Shown piece after piece: positions 22,201 to 30,447 of a DNA stretch of 64,000 nucleotides. Below the pieces are notes generated by a model. That model searched no databases and had not been told where the DNA came from. It saw nothing but the letters and a program-made list of their open reading frames with translations. The translations under genes were made by a program, and so were the position numbers. Numbering within the stretch: position 1 is the first letter of the stretch; every line of letters starts with the position of its first letter. Source of the DNA: Neoarius graeffei (taxonomy: Eukaryota; Chordata; Actinopteri; Siluriformes; Ariidae); the NCBI RefSeq assembly GCF_027579695.1, contig NC_083571.1, positions 33,708,443-33,772,442 on the forward strand, read 5' to 3'.

Positions 22201-25200
22201 CTACTGACTCCTCTCGTTTCCGGGTCTTCAACCTTTTTTCCTCTGAGAGTTACGTTTAATAAAAATGGCCGAGAGCTACTCATGTTTTGTAACATTTATT
22301 CTCATCACTTATTTCGAACAAACTCAATAAGCTTTCTTTTCCTGAACATTTACAATATGTTACTGTCCAGTGTCCACATCTCACATTCTGTATTAAAACA
22401 TCACAAAAATATTATTATTATTATCGTTATCATTATTACTACAAATACAGATATTGTTACTTATTCACTTATCATTGTTATGTCCATGTCACTGTATCAC
22501 ACTTCACAAAACTATTTACGGTACATGCACCAAGACATCTGAAAATGAAATGTTATCATGGATCACTTACAATTTCTACAAACCAAGAATCAAAAACTAC
22601 CCAACAAAAAACTTTGGAAAGTCCGGGTCGGCTTTGCAGTGCGTAATAAATCCAGAGTGACGACCTGTCATTGCAGGTGCTCCATCAGTTGCAACAGACA
22701 CCAGCTTTTCAATAGGGATCTTTTTTTCCACAAAGTAATCCTTTACGGCGTTATAAATATCAACTCCCCTGGTTGTAGTTTTCAATGGGAGTAAGGTCAA
22801 AAACTCCTCTTTAGTGGAAAAGTCGTCAAATACCATCCGAATGAAAACAGCCAGCTGGGCTGTATCACTGCGGTCCACAGACTCATCGCACTGAATAGAG
22901 AACCATTTGCACCTGTTCATGTCCAATTCCAGCTGTTTTACCGCATCCGCAGACAGCGCAGACACTCTCCTTGCCATGGTATTGGCACCAAGCTGTACAT
23001 CGGCAATAGCAGACAAAATTTCCTCCTTATTTTTATGGTCGGGGTGGCACGGTGGTGTAGTGGTTAGCGCTGTCGCCTCACAGCAAGAAGGTCTGGGTTC
23101 GAGCCCCGTGGCCGGCAAGGCCCTTTCTGTGCGGAGTTTGCATGTTCTCCCCGTGTCCGCGTGGGTTTCCTCCGGGTGCTCCGGTTTCCCCCACAGTCCA
23201 AAGACATGCAGGTTAGATTAACTGGTGACTCTAAATTGACCGTAGGTGTGAGTGTGAATGGTTGTCTGTGTCTATGTGTCAGCCCTGTGATGACCTGGCG
23301 ACTTGTCCAGGGTGTACCCCGCCTTTCGCCCGTAGTCAGCTGGGATAGGCTCCAGCTTGCCTGCGACCCTGTAGAAGGATAAAGCGGCTAGAGATAATGA
23401 GATGAGATTTTTATGGTCCCTGAACAACATTTCAGCCACCGCGGTCATGGCCTCCTTTACGATCCCACCATCGGTGAACGGCTTTTTCCGCTTCGTTAAA
23501 ATGTGCGCCACTTTAAATGAAGCCTCTGTTGCTGAATTGGCCTTCTTCGCCGGTTTGGTGAACAGAGACTGTTGCCGTTGAAGCGTTGTCTTCAGCTCTG
23601 TTATCTTGTCTTTTCGTAGACTGCTACCCGCAGGGAAGTCCCGCAAAAAGTTGCCGTGGACTTTGGTGAAATGGCGCTCCACATTACATCTTTTACCAAT
23701 CGACACGCTGGCACTGCAGATCAGATACACACACTTGTCTTTAACATTTGTAAAACAAAATTCTGTCTCCCACTCTTGGTGAAAATGGTACATTTTAATC
23801 CGCTTTTTGGTTTGGACACTTGTCGCCATCGTAAACTCCTGCTCATCTCACATCACTACTGACTCATCAAGATTGACATCACCACAACGTTTTGATTGAC
23901 AGCTAATTGGCTAATAATCATTTTGTGTTGGAAGGGGGCGGGACAACTGTGAATTTTGATTGGACATAAATTTAAGTAGATTTGCCGAGGGACCAATTAA
24001 GTTTTCAGATTTATGTATGATTCATTGGCCCTTTGGCGAGCTACTTGGAAAGGGGCAGCGAGCTACTGGTAGCTCGCGAGCAACGCGTTGGAGACGCTTG
24101 AACGAACGTGTCAATTAGGCTACTTGCCAGTCTCATGGTCTCGTACCACCACTGAGTAGAGAGCACCGTGAGGAGTAGAAAGTCACAAAATGCTAGTTGA
24201 GATTTGAAAACAGAGATGGAATTGGTTTCAAAGCCGAACACGAAAGCTGCAGTGTGGGAACACTTTGGATTCAAACCGAATGATCGTGGTGAACCACTTA
24301 ACCTGTGTGAACCAGTATGTCGCATTTGTGGTAAAACGGTATCATCTAAACATGGCAATACAACGAACATGCAACTGCACTTAAAACATAATCACCCGGT
24401 GCAGTTTTCCCAGCTGGGGAAAAAAACTACAACCCCGATTCCAAAAAAGTTGGGACAAAGTACAAATTGTAAATAAAAACGGAATGCAATAATTTACAAA
24501 TCTCAAAAACTGATATTGTATTCACAATACAACATAGACAACATATCAAATGTCGAAAGTGAGACATTTTGAAATTTCATGCCAAATATTGGCTCATTTG
24601 AAATTTCATGACAGCAACACATCTCAAAAAAGTTGGGACGGGGCAATAAGAGGCTGGAAAAGTTAAAGGTACAAAAAAAGAACAGCTGGAGGACCAAATT
24701 GCAACTCGTTAGGTCAATTGGCAATAGGTCATTAACATGACTGGGTATAAAAAGAGCATCTTGGAGTGGCAGCGGCTCTCAGAAGTAAAGATGGGAAGAG
24801 GATCACCAATCCCCCTAATTCTGCGCCGACAAATAGTGGAGCAATATCAGAAAGGAGTTCGACAGTGTAAAATTGCAAAGAGTTTAAACATATCATCATC
24901 TACAGTGCATAATATCATCAAAAGATTCAGAGAATCTGGAAGAATCTCTGTGCGTAAGGGTCAAGGCCGGAAAACCATACTGGGTGCCCGTGGTCTTTGG
25001 GCCCTTAGATGGCACTGCATCACATACAGGCATGCTTCTGTATTGGAAATCACAAAATGGGCTCAGGAATATTTCCAAAGAACATTATCTGTGAACACAA
25101 TTCACCGTGCCATCCGCCGTTGCCAGCTAAAACTCTATAGTTCAAAGAAGAAGCCGTATCTAAACATGATCAAGAAACGCAGACATCTTCTCTGGGCCAA

Positions 25201-28200
25201 GGCTCATTTAAAATGGACTGTGGCAAAGTGGAAAACTGTTCTGTGGTCAGACGAATCAAAATTTGAAGTTCTTTATGGAAATCACGGACGCCGTGTCATT
25301 CGGGCTAAAGAGGAGAAGGACGACCCAAGTTGTTATCAGCGCTCAGTTCAGAAGCCTGCATCTCTGATGGTATGGGGTTGCATTAGTGCGTGTGGCATGG
25401 GCAGCTTACACATCTGGAAAGACACCATCAATGCTGAAAGGTATATCCAGGTTCTAGAGCAACATATGCTCTCATCCAGACGACGTCTCTTTCAGGGAAG
25501 ACCTTGCATTTTCCAACATGACAATGCCAAACCACATACTGCATCAATGACAGCATCATGGCTGCATAGAAGAAGGGTCCAGGTACTGAACTGGCCAGCC
25601 TGCAGTCCAGATCTTTCACCCGTAGAAAACATTTGGTGCATCATAAAACGGAAGATACAACAAAAAAGACCTAAGACAGTTGAGCAACTAGAATTCTACA
25701 TTAGACAAGAATGGGTAAACATTCCTATCCCTAAACTTGAGCAACTTGTCTCCTCAGTCCCCAGATGTTTACAGACTGTTGTAAAGAGAAAAGGGGATGT
25801 CTCACAGTGGTAAACATGGCCTTGTCCCAACTTTTTTGAGATGTGTTGTTGTCATGAAATTTAAAATCACCTAATTTTTCTCTTTAAATGATACATTTTC
25901 TCAGTTTAAACATTTGATATGTCATCTATGTTCTATTCTGAATAAAATATGGAATTTTGAAACTTCCACATCATTGCATTCTGTTTTTATTTACAATTTG
26001 TACTTTGTCCCAACTTTTTTGGAATCAGGGTTGTACAACAGATGGGCCGTCACCTTCTGCCCGACAGTCCACAATCACTGGGGCGTTTAATCGACAAACC
26101 AAATACAAACAGGGCAGTGCAAAATGGTGCGAACTTACAGACAGTGTAGTTCGCTTACTCGCTAAAGAGATGCTGCCGTTCAATCTTGTTGAAAAGCCAG
26201 CCTTTCGAAAAATGCTGCAAACATTTGACAGCCAGTACGAATTGCCCTTGAGAACATACGTGTCACAAACGGCAATTCCACAACTGTACAACAGCATAAA
26301 AGACGACATACTTAAGGAGATTAAAGACATCGCGTTTTCCTCTTCAACTACGGATATGTGGTCAAGTTCAAACATGACACCTTATATGAGCTTGACCATA
26401 CACTACATAACTGCTGACTGGACCCTGCATTCCAAGTGTTTAGAGACCAGATATGTCCCAGAAAACCATACTGCTGACACCACTGGAGAAAACTTGAAGT
26501 CTGCTTTAGCAGACTAGGGACTGGATGAGCACAAACTAGTCTGCATCACTACAGACAATGGTGCTAACATTGTTGCTGCAATAAGGAATCTTGGCTGGCA
26601 ATGGCTCAATTGCTTTCACTGAAAAAAATGGCCTGTTAAATTAACACAAAAAAAATCTTGTACATCGGTTGCACTTATTAAAATCATATCCACTAAGACC
26701 AATTAAGTCATGTTCAGTCAAACAGAACATGACTTAATTGGTCTTAGTGGACATGATTTTAATAAGTGCAACCGATGTACAAGATTTTTTTTTGTGTTAA
26801 TTTAACAGGCCATTTTTTTCAGTGTTGGCCACAACCTCCATCTTGCTGTGTCCCATGGTCTGGACAGCGACAAAGAACGGACAGCGCGTGCCATAGGACT
26901 CTGTAAAAGTTTGGTCAGGGTATTTAATCTGAGCTGGCTTAAGAGGAGAGACCTGAGGACGGCACAGAGTGAGGCTAATCTCCCCCAACACAGTCTAATA
27001 CTGGTGAGTGATGTTTAATTCATTTAATAAGCTTTAATTTGCAACACAAAATATTTAAAGTTGTTTAAAGTTTTTATTTCATAGTAGCCTGTAGATGGGG
27101 CAGTAAGCAGAAGATGGTAGAGAGGGTGCTGGAGCAACTCCCAGCCATAAGACGTGTCCTGGCTGAAGACAGAAAACATGGCCACCTCAACCCAACATGG
27201 CAGGATGTTTCTGTGTTGGAGTCCATCAACGCAGCAATGAAACCACTGGTTGACTCTACAGACATCCTCTCAGGGGAAAAATATGTCACAGTGTCGTCAG
27301 TTAAGCCTGTGCTGGAACTGATTAAAGGCGATCTTCTCTCTCCAGGCCCCAGTGACACTGCACTGACAGCCAGTATTAAACGACACATGTGCAGGGTACT
27401 GACTGAAAAATACAGCTCACCTGCAATCCAAGACCTCCTGAGAAAGGCCACCATCTTGGATCCAAGGTATCGTGGCAGCATGGAGGAGGCATGGAGCATG
27501 GAGGAGTCCAATGCAAGAGCTACTGGACTTAAAAGGGCCAGAAGGAAGTGGAGAAGGTGCCAGTGGTGAGTGCTGCAGCAATGCTGCTGGAGGAAACGAG
27601 GATGAACCTACTGCTGCTGCACCCACCAAGAAGAAGAGGCTGAGTGACCTTCTTCAAAACAGAAGAGCTCATCTCACAGGTCAGGCCCAGGCTGCATTAT
27701 CAAAAAGAGTACAGGCTGATGCAGAGCTGACCAAGTTCCTCCAAGATGATGCACTTGATGATGCATCTTGTGATCCCTTGATGTGGTGGCATGACAATCA
27801 AAAAAGATATCCTTTGTTGGCCAACTTGGCTCAAAAATACATGTGCATTTGTGCAACAAGCTCCAGCTCAGAGAGAATGTTTAGCACAGCTGGCAACATT
27901 GCTACACCTGAGAGATCCTGCCTTAAGCCACACAAAGTCAACATGTTGGTATTTCTTGCTCGGAATCTGCCAGACTAAAGTAGCTACGGATTTACATATG
28001 ACCTGATGAGGCATCTGCTTTTATTAATGTGGACTGTTTTTGTTGTTAGTTTGCACTTTTTGTTTACAAAGGTCCTAACTGGCAGTTTGTTTTGCCTGTT
28101 TTCCCTGTCTGAGCCTAATGTTTAATATCTTTTAAGGGCAATTATGCTACAGAGACTTACTAATCCATTTTATTTATTGTTTTGGTTGTGTTTGATTTTT

Positions 28201-30142
28201 ATTTGGGCGGCACGGTGGTGTAGTGGTTAGCGCTGTCGCCTCACAGCAAGAAGGTCCTGGGTTCGAGCCCCGGGGCCGGCGAGGGCCTTTCTGTGTGGAG
28301 TTTGCATGTTCTCCCCGTGTCCGCGTGGGTTTCCTCCGGGTGCTCCGGTTTCCCCCACAGTCCAAAGACATGCAGGTTAGGTTAACTGGTGACTCTAAAT
28401 TGACCGTAGGTGTGAGTGTGAATGGTTGTCTGTGTCTATGTGTCAACCCTGTGATGACCTGGCGACTTGTCCAGGGTGTACCCTGCCTTTTGCCCGTAGT
28501 CAGCTGGGATAGGCTCCAGCTTGCCTGCGACCCTGTAGAAGGATAAAGCGGCTAGAGATAATGAGATGAGATGATTTTTATTCAAGTGCAGTTTTTTGTT
28601 AACAAGTCCTTGCTGTAAGCCAGACTACATTAGGCTATTCTTATGTTAACAAGTCCATTTTATTTAGGCCTATTGTTTTTGGTTGTCTTGCAGTTCCTGT
28701 GTTAAATGTTCTTTAGAAAGCAAAGTTTATTGATCTTTGAAAGGGTGTATTTGCATTATTATTCCATTATCATTATATTAGTTGAAAATGGTCTCAAAAT
28801 GTCAATATTATCGTTTATCCCAATAATTTCTTGGTCAATTAATCGTCCAGCAAAATCTGTTATCGTTACAGGCCTACTAAATAACCTGTCATCTGATCCC
28901 CAACCCACACAAGTCTAGTTCTACTGTTCAAAGTCTACAGTAGTATTTTTTTACGTCTCTGTATTAAGGTGAGTTTCCATCTGCAACTTTTCAGAAACTC
29001 AAACTTTTTAACTAAATCAGGAATCTTTGCACAAATAACCCAGGCCCTTGTTAGTTCCCGGGCAGTAGTTCCAAGAGTATGCACTTTTCTAAGGACAAAG
29101 AATCACTAGCGTGAAGCAGTTTAAAATCAACACCATGAAATACAATGAAAGGCACAGAAGCCGCACCTCCTTGCCTGGAACTTAAGCTACAACACCTTCA
29201 GTTGTTCTAAGCACTAATGACTTTCCTCCTTCAATAACACTGATAGGTAGAGAGGCCACACCTCCTTCACAAAGACAGGTAACAGGCCACACCTCCTTCA
29301 CTCAGACAAATAATGAAGCCACACCTCCTTCACTAAGACAGATAACAGACCACACTTCCTTCACTAAGACAGATAATGAAGCCACACCTCCTTCACTAAG
29401 ACAGATAATGAAGCCACACCTCCTTCACTAAGACATAACAGGCCACACCTCCTTCACTCAAACAGATAATGAAGCCACACCTCCTTCACTAAGACAGATA
29501 ACAAAACCACACCTCCTTCACTAAAACAGCTACAGAGACTACACCTCATTCAATTAAAACAGACAGAGGCTATGCCACCCTCGTTAAGACAAATAGAGCC
29601 CACATTTCCTTAAATAACACAGATACAGAGGCCACACCTCCATAAATAAAACAGATACAGAGGCCACACCTCCTTCACTGGGATTAAGACTGGGAATTAA
29701 TATGACCAACCTCCGTCCCTGAGAAGGGTTCTCCGTGAAGTCTCAGTCTGTTATCAGACAGGTCCAGGTGTGTGAGGCATGTGTAGTTCCTCAGGTCTTG
29801 CAGCAGGTGCACTTCATTGTGACGCAGAGTGAGCCTCCACAACTTGGGCGTGGCCTGGCACACAGCCCCTGGCACTGCCTTCAAGCTGTTGTAGCTGGCG
29901 TCAAGCTGCTCCAGATTGAAGTATCGAGTCAGGGATGAGGGCTTGAGCTCGACCAACCGGTTATGGGACACATCTAGGACACTGATGTCCTCGGGCAAGT
30001 CCTGAGGAATGGAGTTCAGATTCATGTGACTGCAGTCTGCCTTTTTCAGCTCAACTCTGCACTCTTGTCTGTATGATCTACTTGGCACGAGGATCCACAT
30101 GCAGAGAAACAGCAACAGGATGGTGGTGTCCCACATCGCCAT
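12962..30142 (-). CDS. tlr3: Toll-like receptor 3, complete coding region in four coding exons
   Basis: TLR3 is the endosomal receptor for double-stranded RNA; through its TIR domain it signals via TRIF to interferon and NF-kB. Joined exons 30142-29711, 21430-21236, 15463-13608 and 13238-12962 give 919 codons, the normal vertebrate length. Order: signal peptide (about 1-25), LRR N-cap with C28/C37, about 23 leucine-rich repeats, LRR C-cap (Cys cluster about 647-694), transmembrane segment (about 701-723), TIR (about 758-902). The dsRNA-contact residues known from mammals are present: H39, H60 and H108 at identical positions, and H537, N539, R542 in QHNNLAR. The matching numbering supports the start at 30142 rather than 30136. 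The TIR BB loop reads RDAIPG, with Pro where human TLR3 has Ala. Introns of 8.3 and 5.8 kb are enlarged by transposons. Confidence 0.96.
13608..15463 (-). CDS. tlr3: tlr3 coding exon 3 (most LRRs, transmembrane, TIR N-terminal half)
   Basis: Acceptor AATCACCAG at 15466-15464, donor CA|GTAAGT at 13607. The 1856-bp exon starts in phase 0 with VDQGCF and ends in phase 2. It contains the bulk of the ectodomain, the LRR20 insertion (WKNANPGGP), the C-terminal dsRNA site QHNNLAR, the CTC-type LRR C-cap, the transmembrane helix ([20 protein letters not shown]) and TIR box 1 (YIVHAYED). N-glycosylation sequons are frequent, for example NLTILD and NTTFAS. Confidence 0.95.
16165..16600. repeat. Long imperfect inverted repeat (foldback)
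   Basis: The arms pair around a centre near 16391: the block with CATGTTTTTATTCCATGG (about 16348-16366) is mirrored about 16417-16440, and further out GTTGTCTTGACAAC near 16194 pairs with its mirror at about 16564. Arms reach about 200 bp with gaps. This resembles a foldback MITE. The ends and a target duplication could not be fixed. Confidence 0.6.
16731..17060 (+). repeat. Two diverged direct copies, period about 209 bp
   Basis: The blocks CTGAACACC..AAAGGCTACCA and ATTCTTCACGCATATTTACA occur near 16740-16790 and again near 16950-17000, in the same order and spacing. It is a two-copy tandem duplication next to the foldback and may belong to the same unidentified element. No coding function is evident. 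Confidence 0.55.
17434..17810 (-). mobile_element. Mermaid/V-SINE-like SINE, copy 2
   Basis: Full-length minus-strand copy with A and B boxes near its right end and the ATGAGATGAGAT tail at its left. It is flanked on both sides by AATAATAATAATAAT, so it inserted into, or duplicated, an ATA-type microsatellite inside the tlr3 intron. Confidence 0.9.
17850..17940. repeat. Short hairpin next to SINE
   Basis: ATATTCCATTCAGCTA near 17868 is mirrored by TAGCTGAATGGAATAT near 17902, with ATAT-rich extensions. A small inverted repeat with no ORF; possibly a remnant transposon end. Confidence 0.45.
18406..19595 (+). mobile_element. Non-autonomous hAT with 8-bp duplication ATTGTGAT
   Basis: A 1190-bp element begins CAGTGGCGCCGCCAGG and ends CTGCAGGCACCCCTG, flanked by exact ATTGTGAT at 18398-18405 and 19596-19603. 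CA[G]..TG ends with an 8-bp duplication are the hAT signature. It carries a partial N-terminal transposase frame only. It inserted into the TA-flanked MITE, so it is the younger of the two. Confidence 0.88.
18728..19347 (+). pseudogene. hAT transposase N-terminus (TTF/ZMYM-like), truncated
   Basis: From the ATG at 18728 the frame encodes [20 protein letters not shown], a Ser/Thr/Pro-rich stretch, and after a stop at 19022-19024 continues with a basic [17 protein letters not shown] segment. It ends near [10 protein letters not shown], where a TTF-type zinc finger would begin in ZMYM1-like hAT proteins. The DDE core and dimerisation domain are absent. Recognition rests on composition and the element ends, so family placement is tentative. 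Confidence 0.55.
20302..20502 (+). pseudogene. Possible hAT-type N-terminal fragment
   Basis: A short frame encodes [20 protein letters not shown] followed by [16 protein letters not shown]. The [10 protein letters not shown] pattern resembles the start of TTF-finger hAT proteins (ZNF862/ZMYM-like). Nothing downstream continues it. Probably a remnant of an intronic transposon, not a host exon. Confidence 0.4.
21236..21430 (-). CDS. tlr3: tlr3 coding exon 2 (LRR segment)
   Basis: Acceptor TTTCTGCAG|A (AG at 21432-21431) and donor GAAG|GTGAGG (21235). The exon is exactly 65 codons, phase 0 at both ends, and encodes [26 protein letters not shown] and [10 protein letters not shown], i.e. two to three leucine-rich repeats that bridge exons 1 and 3. 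Confidence 0.94.
22597..23829 (-). pseudogene. GTF2IRD2/ZBED-like hAT transposase, N-terminal half, split by a SINE
   Basis: The frame starts at ATG 23829 with [20 protein letters not shown], then a BED-like finger ([21 protein letters not shown]). After a SINE, it resumes with the hAT catalytic region ([16 protein letters not shown], first Asp; [16 protein letters not shown], second Asp). Coding ends at 22597 well before the dimerisation domain, so it is truncated. The SINE plus target copy is 378 bp, a multiple of three, so the reading frame is the same on both sides. Domesticated vertebrate relatives exist, but truncation and location in an intron argue for a dead copy. Confidence 0.82.
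23041..23407 (+). mobile_element. Mermaid/V-SINE-like SINE, copy 3, inside hAT transposase
   Basis: Full-length SINE flanked by an exact 11-bp duplication TTTTTATGGTC (23030-23040 and 23408-23418). It interrupts the minus-strand hAT frame between the finger and the catalytic region. Confidence 0.92.
24204..24429 (+). pseudogene. ZBED1-like hAT transposase, BED-finger exon
   Basis: From the ATG at 24204 or 24216 the frame encodes a BED zinc finger: [21 protein letters not shown] and MQLHLKHNH (C-x2-C..H-x4-H). It is cut at 24429 by a Tc1 transposon inserted at a TA, and the same protein continues at 26036. Confidence 0.82.
24430..26033 (+). mobile_element. Tc1-like transposon A, apparently complete
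   Basis: A 1604-bp element flanked by TA (24428-24429 and 26034-26035). Inverted ends begin CAACCCCGATTCCAAAAAAG and extend about 50 bp (TTGGGACAAAGTACAAATTG). It carries one uninterrupted transposase. It sits in the BED-finger hAT coding sequence, so it arrived after that element. Confidence 0.94.
24791..25813 (+). CDS. Tc1-like transposase (DD34E), intact frame
   Basis: A 340-residue protein, the standard Tc1 length, starts at MGRGSPIPL; an in-frame Met at 24737 lies 18 codons upstream but family members usually start near the former. The N-terminal 110 residues form the two helix-turn-helix DNA-binding units ([20 protein letters not shown]), followed by a basic linker. The catalytic triad is complete: D154 ([10 protein letters not shown]), D244 ([10 protein letters not shown]) and E279 (SPDLSPVEN), with 34 residues between the last two. 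No stop or frameshift is seen. It would cut and paste its own element at TA sites. Activity cannot be judged from sequence alone. Confidence 0.93.
   Translation: MGRGSPIPLILRRQIVEQYQKGVRQCKIAKSLNISSSTVHNIIKRFRESGRISVRKGQGRKTILGARGLWALRWHCITYRHASVLEITKWAQEYFQRTLSVNTIHRAIRRCQLKLYSSKKKPYLNMIKKRRHLLWAKAHLKWTVAKWKTVLWSDESKFEVLYGNHGRRVIRAKEEKDDPSCYQRSVQKPASLMVWGCISACGMGSLHIWKDTINAERYIQVLEQHMLSSRRRLFQGRPCIFQHDNAKPHTASMTASWLHRRRVQVLNWPACSPDLSPVENIWCIIKRKIQQKRPKTVEQLEFYIRQEWVNIPIPKLEQLVSSVPRCLQTVVKRKGDVSQW
26036..26616 (+). pseudogene. ZBED1-like hAT transposase, middle part
   Basis: The hAT frame resumes after the Tc1 element: [40 protein letters not shown], then the first catalytic Asp region ([19 protein letters not shown]) and [15 protein letters not shown] with the second Asp. 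One in-frame TAG lies at 26515-26517. The frame is interrupted at 26616 by a foldback element. Confidence 0.82.
26617..26824. mobile_element. Near-perfect foldback MITE, CACTG ends
   Basis: A 208-bp unit is almost entirely one hairpin: both arms of about 100 bp match (CACTGAAAAAAATGGCC...) around a loop of about 9 bases near 26720. It begins CACTG and ends CAGTG, flanked by TT on each side, which fits EnSpm/CACTA-type ends and short duplications. It interrupts the hAT transposase frame, which resumes at 26827. Confidence 0.82.
26827..27978 (+). pseudogene. ZBED1-like hAT transposase, C-terminal part
   Basis: After the foldback, [14 protein letters not shown] continues the protein. A likely intron lies at about 27004-27084 (GTGAGT ... 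TTTCATAG). The next part includes [20 protein letters not shown] and [11 protein letters not shown] frameshift lies near 27490-27560. The last part ends with the hAT dimerisation domain ([36 protein letters not shown]) and a stop at 27976-27978. Length and order match ZBED1-like hAT proteins. The stop, frameshift and insertions make it non-functional. Confidence 0.85.
28205..28572 (+). mobile_element. Mermaid/V-SINE-like SINE, copy 4
   Basis: Full-length copy with duplication GATTTTTATT at about 28194-28203 and 28573-28582. It lies in the 3' non-coding part of the ZBED-type hAT. Confidence 0.92.
29249..29680 (+). repeat. Minisatellite, unit about 32 bp, next to tlr3 exon 1
   Basis: About 13 imperfect copies of a unit containing GCCACACCTCCTTCACTAAG and ACAGATAA. 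Copies at the edges are more diverged. It ends about 30 bp from the tlr3 donor site at 29710. No coding frame. Confidence 0.85.
29711..30142 (-). CDS. tlr3: tlr3 coding exon 1 (signal peptide, LRR N-cap, first LRRs)
   Basis: The ATG at 30142-30140 begins [19 protein letters not shown], a hydrophobic signal peptide. The N-cap cysteines C28 and C37 and the dsRNA-contact histidines H39, H60 and H108 follow. Donor GGAG|GTTGGT lies at 29710-29709, after 144 codons. A second Met two codons later is possible. On the minus strand, TTGGCTGTTAG|AT at 30175-30173 could be the acceptor of this exon, implying a further 5' non-coding exon to the right; I could not find that exon. Confidence 0.95.
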
Positions 30143-30447
30143 GTGCACTCTCTCTCGGTAGTCTTGTGCAATCTAACAGCCAAAAACATCAGTAATCATT
30201 AGCATGACCAGACGTCCCGGTTTGACCGGGACAGTCCCGATTTTGAGTTGCGTGTCCCCAGTCCTGACAAAGGTCCGTCGGGATGCTGAAATGTCCCGGT
30301 TTACACCAAACACTAACAAACTGTCCCGGTTACAGCGATCATATATAGCCAATGAGATGTTAATAAAGCTTCTAGCAATTCAGCATCAATGAGCGTGTGT
30401 GCGCAGTCAACCTTACAATGTATCTATTTGTACAATGTTACAATATA

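Larger units (their letters stand above)
22218..24101 (-). mobile_element. GTF2IRD2-like hAT element nested in the larger hAT
   Basis: The right end (about 24050-24101) carries the AGCTACTGGTAGCTCGC and AACGCGTTGGAGACGC motifs typical of one hAT end type. The left end near 22218 (GGGTCTTCAACC, then GCCGAGAGCTACTC) looks like the other end. The two ends are only loosely alike and no target duplication is clear, so the boundaries are approximate. It contains a minus-strand transposase fragment. Confidence 0.55.
22039..28875 (+). mobile_element. ZBED-type hAT transposon, degenerate, heavily nested
   Basis: The ends AGGCCTGTAACGATAA (22039) and TTATCGTTACAGGCCT (to 28875) are inverted repeats. 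Flanks ATCTAAAT and ACTAAATA share CTAAATA, consistent with a worn hAT target duplication. Inside on the plus strand is a BED-finger hAT transposase in pieces (24204-27978). Later insertions are a GTF2IRD2-like hAT (about 22218-24101), a Tc1 element (24430-26033), a CACTG foldback (26617-26824) and SINEs (23041-23407, 28205-28572). Confidence 0.8.
21431..29710 (-). other. tlr3 intron between coding exons 1 and 2, transposon nest
   Basis: An 8.3-kb intron with GT (29710-29709) and AG (21432-21431). Some 6.8 kb of it is the composite hAT at 22039-28875. 21431-22038 and 28876-29228 show no gene or repeat that I recognise. A minisatellite (29249-29680) abuts exon 1. Confidence 0.8.

Noticed and set aside
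22177-22542. 121-residue plus-strand frame
   Set aside because: Low-complexity Ile/Thr-rich reading of ATT repeats inside the hAT 5' region.
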